DNA from: an uncultured Bacilli bacterium
GTDB taxonomy: Bacteria; Bacillota_I; Bacilli_A; RFN20; CAG-826
Length of the DNA stretch: 50,218 nucleotides
Assembly: GCA_944375905.1 (NCBI GenBank)
Contig: CALWAS010000006.1
Location: 1-50,218 of the forward strand
Reading direction: 5' to 3'
Shown here: one piece after another, positions 1 to 6,114 of the stretch
Layout: each line of letters opens with the position of its first letter
Position numbering within the stretch: the first letter of the stretch is position 1
The notes under the pieces: model-generated
Seen by the model: the letters and a program-made list of their open reading frames with translations, nothing else
Told to the model about the DNA's origin: nothing
Database searches by the model: none
Translations under genes and position numbers: made by a program

Positions 1-1
1 C

Positions 2-199
2 AAGGGATGCGGGAGCTTCGAGGAGGCGAGGGCCGCGATCGCCGACTACGTCGACTACTACAACTCCGACCGCCCGCAGGCCGGCCTCGGGGGCATGACC
101 CCGGTCGAGAGGAGGGAGTTCCTCCTCACGAGGCCGCCGATGCTCCCGGCCATCCTTTCGACGGAGGCAAAGGAAAACGGGCTAGGCAGCACTGCCTAG
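2..199 (+). CDS. IS3-family transposase, C-terminal fragment (cut by window edge)
   Basis: The frame is open from base 2 to the TAG at 197-199 and encodes 65 residues of the end of an integrase-core transposase. The visible part includes ADYVDYYNSDRPQAGLGG followed by MTPVERREF. This matches the C-terminal signature of IS3-family OrfB proteins (Y-I-x-Y-Y-N-x-x-R, then S/TP-x-x-x-R). The DDE residues would lie upstream of the window. The stop codon sits inside a perfect hairpin. It differs in sequence from the transposase at the right edge, so the two are separate elements. Confidence 0.75.
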   Translation, partial: KGCGSFEEARAAIADYVDYYNSDRPQAGLGGMTPVERREFLLTRPPMLPAILSTEAKENGLGSTA

Positions 200-205
200 C
201 CCGTT
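176..205 (+). terminator. 14-bp perfect hairpin over the transposase stop codon
   Basis: AACGGGCTAGGCAG (176-189) and its exact reverse complement (192-205) are separated by only two bases. The transposase TAG stop (197-199) is within the right arm. A T-rich stretch follows only from about 221. It may act as a terminator or protect the element from readthrough transcription. A direct role in transposition is not excluded. Confidence 0.5.
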
Positions 206-314
206 CATTGGACCCTGACCTTTTTTGTTTTCCCCTTGTCAACTACTTGACTTGGGGTCCACTTCAATTGGCTCCGCTTTTTTATTTCGGCGATACTTCA
301 AGCGAGGTAAAAAC

Positions 315-731
315 ATGGATTTCGAAAAGATAAACATCTTCGGGAAAGGAAACTCGAACGACGAGTATGCCGAATATTTTGACGGACATAGCTATTTGAA
401 TCCGCTTGTTGGAAAGGATAGCCCTCTGTATTTGGCCAACGTCACTTTCGAGCCCGGGTGCCGAAATCACTGGCATGTCCATAGATCCGAAGAAGGCGGC
501 GGACAGATTCTTCTTTGCACCGCGGGGCATGGAGTCTATCAAGAGTGGGGAAAGGAGCCTATCGAGCTTGCGCCAGGCGATGTCATCGTTATCAAGCCAG
601 GAGTCAAGCATTGGCACGGCGCAACCCCCGGATCTTGGTTCAGCCACGTTTCAATTGAGGTCCCGGGAAAGGCAACCTCTACCCAATGGCTTGAGCCCGT
701 CGATGCGGATTTCTACGCAAAGCTTGGCTAA
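315..731 (+). CDS. cupin-domain protein
   Basis: A 138-residue single-domain cupin. The first cupin motif is visible as HWHVHRSEEGGGQ with metal-binding His-x-His and Glu, followed by a Gly-His pair. The second motif is PGDVIVIKPGVKHWHGA with its His. The start was set at ATG 315 (MDFEKINIF), which has GAGGT just upstream; the frame is open further upstream but without a better start. It lies directly after the IS end, so its native promoter may have been replaced or disrupted. The next gene encodes a carboxymuconolactone-decarboxylase family protein, and a LysR gene faces both. This cupin/CMD/LysR set recurs in bacteria, usually linked to quinone or aldehyde stress or small-molecule oxidation. 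The substrate is unknown. Confidence 0.85.
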   Translation: MDFEKINIFGKGNSNDEYAEYFDGHSYLNPLVGKDSPLYLANVTFEPGCRNHWHVHRSEEGGGQILLCTAGHGVYQEWGKEPIELAPGDVIVIKPGVKHWHGATPGSWFSHVSIEVPGKATSTQWLEPVDADFYAKLG

Positions 732-745
732 AAGGAGAAAAAATC

Positions 746-1069
746 ATGAAAAAGCAAACGGCCGGTCGAGACATTCTCGGAAAGCTCGCTCCTACATTCG
801 CCCATCTCAATGACGATGTATTGTTCGGAGAGGTTTGGAGCAGGGAGGCAGAACTTAGCGCTCGAGATCGCAGCCTCGTCACGATTTCCGCGCTTTTTGC
901 CCAAGGCGCCTTTCCTCAGCTGAGGAGCCATCTTCAAATCGGAAAGGAACACGGCATCAAGAAAGAAGAGGTCGTCGAAGTTTTTACCCAATTGGCTTTT
1001 TATTGCGGCTGGCCAAAGGCCTGGACGGCCCTTCCGATGGTCGAGGAGATTTACGAAGGCAAAGAATAA
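746..1069 (+). CDS. carboxymuconolactone decarboxylase family protein
   Basis: A 107-residue protein of the CMD/AhpD-like helical family. The typical core is seen as LSARDRSLVTISALFAQG, then the QLRSHL segment, then a GIKKEEVVEVFTQLAFYCGWP segment. Only one Cys (in FYCGWP) is present, so the AhpD-type CxxC disulfide reductase centre is absent. It has a good ribosome site (AAAAGGAG) seven bases upstream and follows the cupin by 14 bases, so the two are probably one transcript. Its 3' end overlaps the 3' end of the convergent LysR pseudogene by 19 bases. Its function is likely in small-molecule oxidation or decarboxylation; the substrate cannot be read from the sequence. Confidence 0.85.
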   Translation: MKKQTAGRDILGKLAPTFAHLNDDVLFGEVWSREAELSARDRSLVTISALFAQGAFPQLRSHLQIGKEHGIKKEEVVEVFTQLAFYCGWPKAWTALPMVEEIYEGKE

Positions 1070-1957
1070 TCCTTTCCAGGGGTGAATTCCTCCTCGCACG
1101 AGCGCAGGAATGCCTCGGATGGTTCCGACAAGGGGAGGCCCTTTCGATAAACCAAGTCGAGTTGACTATGGATTGGCGGATCCAACGGAACGAAGGCAAA
1201 GGGGGTTCCGTCTCCCGAAGCGACTATCCCGTCGAGCCCAAAGGCTACGCCAACGCCCTCTTTGACCAGCAGCGACGCATTGTACATGAGATTGTATGTT
1301 GCAACGGCGTCGAACTTCGTTTTCCTTCCGAGCCAGTTTTCGATTATGGCCGTATATCCGGCGTGGCGGCTGTGTATGATCTTTTCCCCCCGGAGATCGT
1401 CCGGACGCACTTTCTCTAGGAAAGACAGACGGCTTCCTCTCAAGCAAAGAACCCCCCCATCGGTCGTAACTTGGAAGGCGGAGGCAGTTGAATTCACCTA
1501 TCGGAGCTGGTTCAACTAGGATCCCGAAGTCGCAAAGGCCCCGGTGAAGCGATTCAACAACTTCCCTCGTATCGCAGCTTTTTATGTCTATTTTTATAAG
1601 AGGATGCTCTTTTTGAAGGCGGGCAACAGCTCTAGCCACGGAAGTTATCGACGATGATTCGCCAGCGGCAATCCTGATCGTTCCGGCAATGCGCTTCCCC
1701 TTTCCGAAGAAACGTATTTCCTCATCTGCAAGCTCATAAAGGTCACATATTTGCTCGGCTCTTTTGCGGAGGAGCTCTCCTGCGGGCGTGAGTTGCATTC
1801 CGCGCGAACGAATGAAAAGCTCCTGCCCCAGTTCTTCCTCGAGCGCCTTAATCTGGCGGGTAAGATTTGGCTGGGTTGTATGAACGGTTTCCGCTGCCTT
1901 CGAAAGGTTTTCGGCGTCCGCCACGGCAAGGAAATAACGAAGGGTTCTGAATTCCAT
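1051..1957 (-). pseudogene. LysR-family transcriptional regulator, frameshifted in a G7 run
   Basis: The N-terminal frame (from ATG 1957) gives a clear LysR winged helix (MEFRTLRYFLAVADAENLSKAA, then TTQPNLTRQIKALEEELG) and the first half of the substrate-binding domain. After SYDRWG it loses homology. The rest of the domain (EKVRPDDLRGEKI, then later GVAFGLDGIV and PLDPPIHSQLDLVYRKG) continues in another frame down to the TAA at 1051. Removing one base from the seven-G run (seven C on the plus strand, 1452-1458) restores one protein of about 302 residues, the normal LysR length. The break is therefore a single +1 slip: real decay, phase variation or a sequencing error. Its place next to cupin and CMD suggests it regulated them. 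Confidence 0.8.
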
Positions 1958-2044
1958 TGTATGTCTCCCGTTTATCCGTCCCCATTTAGTATAAGCATTT
2001 TATCAATAGAGCCCTTTTTTGGATAATTTCATCGAGGAAATCAA

Positions 2045-2392
2045 ATGGAAGCGATTTTGAGAATCGAGGAAAAGACATGGAGGATCCGCTTAGCCGACAA
2101 TGAAACGGCGCGTGAGTTTCTTTCGAGACTCCCCTTCCAGGCCGAGTTCGACGTCATGGAGCACGAGCGCTATTGCTATTTCGAAGAGCCGTTTCCACGC
2201 AATCCGCATAGGCCGGAACGCATTGAAATCGGGGACGTGATGCTTTTCATGGATAATTGCCTCGTCGTTTTCTACGGCTCTTTCGACACGCCGTATTCAT
2301 ATACTCGCATTGGCTGGATCGAAAACCCCGATGGGCTTAAGCAAGCGCTTTTGAAAGACGGGCGCATTTCTTTCCTGCGCGAAGGGAGATAA
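2045..2392 (+). CDS. cyclophilin-like fold protein
   Basis: A 115-residue protein resembling the bacterial cyclophilin-like family (the stand-alone form of the domain often found after flavodoxins). Recognisable parts are an N-terminal strand with an ETAREFLSRLP segment, an EIGDVMLF segment, and the C-terminal YSYTRIGWIENPDGLKQAL block, which is typical of this family. No signal peptide or membrane segment is present. It lies five bases before a RibD-like reductase, suggesting joint transcription. Members are assigned by fold; their biochemical role is not established, and prolyl isomerase activity should not be assumed. Confidence 0.75.
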   Translation: MEAILRIEEKTWRIRLADNETAREFLSRLPFQAEFDVMEHERYCYFEEPFPRNPHRPERIEIGDVMLFMDNCLVVFYGSFDTPYSYTRIGWIENPDGLKQALLKDGRISFLREGR

Positions 2393-2397
2393 ACGAA

Positions 2398-3114
2398 ATG
2401 AATAGAGCAAAGTGCACGATTCACATGTACACGACCCTCGATGGAAAAATCGAGACGGACATCGCTGCCTATCCGGACGGCCCCCAGTGCTATGAAGCGG
2501 GGGAAATGTATGACGACATCACCTTTTCGAAGTTTCGTAGCTGGGGCTGCGGCAGAAGCACCTACGACGATGGGACGCGGCCCGACCTTTCGCCTTATGC
2601 CAAACTGAGCCCAAAGGGCGAACGGCCCCTCCCCTCCGAGGAAAAGCATCTCTTCTTTGCATTTGACAGAATGGGCAAGTTGAATTGGAAAGGCCCCTAT
2701 AACGATTATGCCGGGCATAAGAGCCGAATCGTGGAAGTCCTCAGTTCGTGCGTCGATCCTCGTTATCTCACTCATCTTGAAAGACTCGGAATTCCGTACC
2801 TATTCGCCGGGGAGGATGGCATCGACCCACGCCTGTTTCTCGAAAGGCTATTTGCGTATGGCATCGATTCTTTTTGCCTTTGCGGAGGGCCGGAGATAAA
2901 TGCCGCCTTTCTAAGGGCCGGCGTTGTAGATGAGATATCGCTAGTGGTTGCCCCGGGAATCCAAGGCGGGAGGAGGGAACTTAGTTTCGTCGGAAGCGAC
3001 AATCTCGAAGGCTTCCCGCTTTATTTCGTCCCGAAGCGGGCCGAAATTGGCAAAAGGGGAGCGCTTTACCTGCTTTATGGGCGGAAGTGGATGGATATAA
3101 ACGACGACGAATGA
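2398..3114 (+). CDS. RibD C-terminal / dihydrofolate-reductase-like oxidoreductase
   Basis: A 238-residue protein of the RibD_C family, the NADPH-dependent reductase fold shared with dihydrofolate reductase. The N-terminal strand MNRAKCTIHMYTTLDGKIE has the family's S/T-x-DGKI motif. The region SFCLCGGPEINAAFLRAGVVDEISLVVAPGI is the classic nucleotide-binding and dimer segment (GGP-x-x-N, then D-E-I/L). A deaminase domain is absent, so this is not a full RibD. Ribosome site GAAGGGAG lies upstream. It sits between the cyclophilin-like gene and an esterase. The substrate is probably a pyrimidine or pterin-like compound, but this is inferred from the family only. Confidence 0.8.
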   Translation: MNRAKCTIHMYTTLDGKIETDIAAYPDGPQCYEAGEMYDDITFSKFRSWGCGRSTYDDGTRPDLSPYAKLSPKGERPLPSEEKHLFFAFDRMGKLNWKGPYNDYAGHKSRIVEVLSSCVDPRYLTHLERLGIPYLFAGEDGIDPRLFLERLFAYGIDSFCLCGGPEINAAFLRAGVVDEISLVVAPGIQGGRRELSFVGSDNLEGFPLYFVPKRAEIGKRGALYLLYGRKWMDINDDE

Positions 3115-3131
3115 GTAAAATGCTCATGTAA

Positions 3132-3884
3132 ATGTACAAAGAAAAGATTCATCGCCTATATTCGCCGCGCCTGAACAAACTCGTCAGGATAAGGGTTTAT
3201 TTGCCCCCTAGTTACGACGGAAAAAGAAAATATCCAGTCCTTTACATGCACGATGGGCAAAACGCCGTTAGGCCTGCCCGCTGGAGCCACGAAAGCTGGA
3301 AAGTCACCGAGACGCTCGAAAAGATGCGCTTGCCCCTCATCGTCGTGGGGGTCGATAGCGACGCCGACCGTTCGGCAACCCTTTCCCCGTGGAAAAGCGA
3401 AATCGAAGACAAGGAGATGGAATTCGACGTTCCGCATGGGAAAGACTATGCCGACTTCCTTTCCGAATACGTAAAGCCTTTTGTCGATTTCACTTACAAA
3501 ACCCGCCCGGATTATAGGAATACTTATCTGGCTGGAAGCTCGCTGGGCGGATTGGCGGCTGCGTATTTGAGCGCTTTGCACCCTGGCATTTATTCCTGCG
3601 TCGGCGTCTTCTCGCTCGCCACGTGGTTCGTCGACCGTGCGTTTTACTCTTTCCTCGAATGCCATCTTGACCTGAAAGCCTCATACTTTTTGGCTGTCGG
3701 CGGTAAAGAGAGCTATGGGGAACTAATGACCGGATCGTATTTGAAATACGGGTCCTTCTTGAAGAAAAAGAAAGTCGACCTAACCATGAAGGTCTATCCG
3801 AACGACTATCATAGCGAAGAGTGCTGGGCATCCCAGTTCCGGGATTTCGTGCGTCTTATCAAAGCAAGGAGGAAGCTATCATGA
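3132..3884 (+). CDS. alpha/beta-hydrolase, esterase D family
   Basis: A 250-residue putative esterase (Esterase_D / Fes-like). Seen are PVLYMHDGQNAV with the oxyanion-side segment, the nucleophile elbow AGSSLGG (Ser137) and a His near residue 226 in NDYHSEECW. No signal peptide is present, so the enzyme is cytoplasmic. There is little Shine-Dalgarno signal; only 17 bases separate it from the previous gene, so translation may be coupled. Its stop overlaps the start of cysK by four bases (ATGA). Family members hydrolyse S-formylglutathione, siderophores or acyl esters; linkage to cysteine synthesis could hint at a thioester, but this is speculation. Confidence 0.8.
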   Translation: MYKEKIHRLYSPRLNKLVRIRVYLPPSYDGKRKYPVLYMHDGQNAVRPARWSHESWKVTETLEKMRLPLIVVGVDSDADRSATLSPWKSEIEDKEMEFDVPHGKDYADFLSEYVKPFVDFTYKTRPDYRNTYLAGSSLGGLAAAYLSALHPGIYSCVGVFSLATWFVDRAFYSFLECHLDLKASYFLAVGGKESYGELMTGSYLKYGSFLKKKKVDLTMKVYPNDYHSEECWASQFRDFVRLIKARRKLS

Positions 3885-4801
3885 AAGACGAAGTGCTTTC
3901 CCTCATCGGCAACACGCCGTTGGTCCGCTTGGCCAAGCTCGAGGAGGCGTTTTCGCTTCCTTTTTGCCTCTATGGAAAACTCGAGAAGAACAATCCGTCC
4001 GGAAGCATAAAGGATAGGGCGGCCTTGGAGATGGTCGAGCAGGCCGAAGCCGCCGGGCGCTTGAAAAAAGGCGACCTCCTTGTTGAGCCGACGAGCGGAA
4101 ACATGGGAATCTCCCTTGCGCTCATCGGCCTTAGGAAAGGGTATAGAGTGCGCATATACATGCCGGATAGCGCCTCTTTGGAACGCCGTCTCCTCATGGA
4201 AGCCTATGGAGCGGAAGTCGTCCTCGTCGATGGAAAGGGCGGCATGGCGCTATGCGAAAAGAAGGCCGAGGAAGCGATAAGGGAAGAAGGAGCGGTGATG
4301 CTCGCCCAGTTCGACAACAAGGCCAATAGCCTGGCCCATTACAAGACCACCGGTCCCGAGATCGATAAGGCCCTTTCTGGCCATGTCGACGCCTTGTTCG
4401 CCGGCTTCGGAACCGGAGGGACCATCTCGGGCATCGCCAGATATTTCCGCGAAAGAGGGATTGCCGCCCGGATTTACGGCATCGAGCCGCTTGAAAGTCC
4501 CCTTCTTAGCAAGGGCGAAGCCCATCCCCATAAAATCGAAGGCATCGGTGCCAACTTCGTCCCGAGGGTGCTCGAACGTGAATTAATCGACGAAATAGTC
4601 GACATATCGGGTGACGAGAGCTATCGCTACACCAGGATCCTTGCCAATGTCGAGGGACTTCTGGTCGGCATCTCGTCGGGAGCGGCCCTTGCCGCGGCAA
4701 TCAAAAAGAAGGGGGAGCTGCCGAGGGGCGGGAACGTCGTTGTCATCTTCCCCGACGGGGCGGATCGCTATCTAAGCAAGAAAGGCCTATACAATGGATA
4801 A
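3881..4801 (+). CDS. cysK: O-acetylserine sulfhydrylase (cysteine synthase)
   Basis: A 306-residue fold-type II PLP enzyme that makes L-cysteine from O-acetylserine and sulfide. The PLP lysine is Lys44 in NPSGSIKDRAA. The substrate loop is PTSGNMG (70-76) and the phosphate-binding loop is GFGTGGTISG. The C-terminal PLP-ring serine motif is GLLVGISSGAALAA. Length is normal. ATG 3881 was chosen because it has AAGGAGG upstream and gives the standard N-terminus (LSLIGNTPLVRL). It overlaps the esterase stop by four bases, and serine acetyltransferase follows with an eight-base overlap. The two enzymes form one unit and may form the cysteine synthase complex. Confidence 0.93.
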   Translation: MKDEVLSLIGNTPLVRLAKLEEAFSLPFCLYGKLEKNNPSGSIKDRAALEMVEQAEAAGRLKKGDLLVEPTSGNMGISLALIGLRKGYRVRIYMPDSASLERRLLMEAYGAEVVLVDGKGGMALCEKKAEEAIREEGAVMLAQFDNKANSLAHYKTTGPEIDKALSGHVDALFAGFGTGGTISGIARYFRERGIAARIYGIEPLESPLLSKGEAHPHKIEGIGANFVPRVLERELIDEIVDISGDESYRYTRILANVEGLLVGISSGAALAAAIKKKGELPRGGNVVVIFPDGADRYLSKKGLYNG

Positions 4802-5600
4802 GAACATCGAATTAGCTTTTGAGATCAACGAGGAATCTGGAGGAAACGACGGCAAGTCCAAAGTCGGACGCGATGGCATCATCGACTTTTTCCGTTACGT
4901 AAGGGAGATCCTTTTCTTCGACGTTTATTCTCGGGGCGAGAAGGAAAGCCGTCTCCCGTATCTTGTCGGAGAGGCAAAGCGGTGCTTTATAGCGTTCGCG
5001 AAGGAAGAAGGGTGCGCCCCTTGCCTTTTCGATCGCTTCTTCGCTGCCCTTCCGGAGATAAAAAGGACCTTGCTTACCGACGCCGAGGCAATCTACGAAG
5101 GCGATCCGGCTTGCTCTTCCAAAGAAGAAGCGATCCTTACCTACCCCGGATTCTTCGCGATCTTGACTTACCGCATCGCCCATGTGCTAAGAAAACTTGG
5201 CTTGGCTTTCGTTGCGCGCGTCCTGAGCGAATACGCCCATTCGAGGACCGGAATCGACATAAATCCCGGGGCCGAGATAGGCGAGAGCTTCTTCATTGAC
5301 CACGGGACGGGAATCGTCGTTGGTGAAACCGCGGTGATCGGAAAACGCGTCAAGCTCTACCAGGGAGTTACCCTTGGCGCCCTTTCGCTAAGGGAAGGCC
5401 GCAAGCTTTCCGGAAAAAAGCGCCATCCGACGGTTGAAGATGACGTCACGATCTACTCGGGCGCTTCCATTTTCGGAGGCGACACGATCATCGGCCGTGG
5501 ATCGACTGTCGGGTCGAATGCCTACATAACTGATTCGATACCGCCTTATTCGCGGGCCATCGTAAAGCCTTACGACCTGATCATCGAAAAAAAGAATTGA
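4794..5600 (+). CDS. cysE: serine O-acetyltransferase
   Basis: A 268-residue left-handed beta-helix acetyltransferase that makes O-acetylserine from serine and acetyl-CoA for the overlapping cysteine synthase. The N-terminal helical half (about 1-145) is followed by hexapeptide repeats. The family block HSRTGIDINPGAEIG carries Asp155; IDHGTGIVVGETAVIG carries His170 (catalytic Asp/His positions); RHP at 210-212 is also present. In most serine acetyltransferases the residue in DIxP is His; here it is Asn157. The C-terminus ends PYDLIIEKKN rather than in the usual Ile that docks into cysteine synthase, so complex formation is uncertain. The stop codon lies in a perfect inverted repeat. Confidence 0.9.
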   Translation: MDKNIELAFEINEESGGNDGKSKVGRDGIIDFFRYVREILFFDVYSRGEKESRLPYLVGEAKRCFIAFAKEEGCAPCLFDRFFAALPEIKRTLLTDAEAIYEGDPACSSKEEAILTYPGFFAILTYRIAHVLRKLGLAFVARVLSEYAHSRTGIDINPGAEIGESFFIDHGTGIVVGETAVIGKRVKLYQGVTLGALSLREGRKLSGKKRHPTVEDDVTIYSGASIFGGDTIIGRGSTVGSNAYITDSIPPYSRAIVKPYDLIIEKKN

Positions 5601-5613
5601 CATTAGTCAATTC
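5594..5613. repeat. perfect 8-bp inverted repeat at the end of cysE (possible MarR operator)
   Basis: GAATTGAC, four bases ATTA, then GTCAATTC. It includes the cysE TGA stop and lies 85 bases before the MarR gene. MarR proteins often bind palindromes with TTGAC-type half sites. It is not followed by a T run, so it is less likely to be the terminator. The operator role is inference. Confidence 0.4.
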
Positions 5614-5627
5614 TGTAAGCGCTTTCT
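5614..5627 (+). promoter_or_regulatory. cre-like site (CcpA box)
   Basis: TGTAAGCGCTTTCT matches the Gram-positive catabolite-responsive element consensus TGNAARCGYWWWCW at every position; only the optional first W is a C. It lies between cysE and the MarR/ABC operon, upstream of a terminator, so its target is unclear. Confidence 0.4.
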
Positions 5628-5629
5628 TG

Positions 5630-5662
5630 CTCGGGTACCCAATAAGGGATTGCCCGAGTTTT
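5630..5662 (+). terminator. rho-independent terminator after cysE
   Basis: CTCGGG (5630-5635) pairs with CCCGAG (5653-5658); an inner ACCC/GGG pairing extends the stem. TTTT follows at 5659-5662. It separates the cysteine operon from the MarR/ABC operon. Confidence 0.65.
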
Positions 5663-5697
5663 ATTAATGGGTGTTAACTAAATGCGGAGAATGAAAA

Positions 5698-6111
5698 ATG
5701 GATCGTGAATTGATTGAAAGAGCCCTTTCCGACCTTGCCGGCTCGAGGAAAGTGGCCTCGGTCGCCGCTTTGCTAGTCAAGACTTACAAAGGCGGCTTTC
5801 GGGTTCTCGACATGCTCGCCGGCAGCGCCGATCCGCTAACGCCGAGCCAACTTGCTCTTTCTTGCGGTGTATCCACGGCCCGAATGACTGTTGTGATAAA
5901 TAACCTTTGTCTCAAGGGCTATGTCAGGAAGCACAGGCGCCGAAGCGACCGCCGGAGCCTTGCCGTCAGCCTTACCACCCGTGGAAAGGAAGCCCTATCC
6001 GAAAGAAGGAAAGCCCTTGAAAGGGCCATTGACGATCTCACATCCGGCCTAAGCGAAAACGAGCTCGAAGCTTTGGTTGGCCTTGTTAGCAAGCTCGTGG
6101 GGAGGGAATAG
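5698..6111 (+). CDS. MarR-family transcriptional regulator
   Basis: A 137-residue MarR protein. The winged helix is TPSQLALSCGVSTARMTVVINNLCLKGYV, with the wing KHRRRSDRRSLAVSLTTRGKEAL, which is diagnostic for the family (basic wing followed by L-T-x-x-G). Helices at both ends would form the dimer. It has a GGAGA ribosome site and is followed after three bases by an ABC exporter gene. The pair is a typical autoregulated efflux unit in which the repressor responds to the exported compound. A perfect palindrome at 5594-5613 is the best candidate operator. The inducer is unknown. Confidence 0.88.
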   Translation: MDRELIERALSDLAGSRKVASVAALLVKTYKGGFRVLDMLAGSADPLTPSQLALSCGVSTARMTVVINNLCLKGYVRKHRRRSDRRSLAVSLTTRGKEALSERRKALERAIDDLTSGLSENELEALVGLVSKLVGRE

Positions 6112-6114
6112 GAC

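Larger units (their letters stand above)
1..266 (+). mobile_element. 3' end of an IS3-family insertion sequence (left part outside window)
   Basis: The segment holds the end of a transposase reading frame, a strong hairpin and then a candidate terminal inverted repeat. Read outward-in on the minus strand from 266, the end begins TGAAGTGGACCCC. That resembles the element at the right edge of the window, which begins TGAAGTGAGACCC at 49856. IS3-family ends start with TG and carry such a GACCC block. The transposase part is clearly richer in GC than the genes that follow. The exact end at 266 is inferred from this match; no target duplication can be checked because the other end is outside the window. 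Confidence 0.6.

Noticed and set aside
7-333. Open frame of 108 codons on the plus strand at the left edge
   Set aside because: It is a shifted frame over the transposase, whose real frame (2-199) has the IS3 signature.
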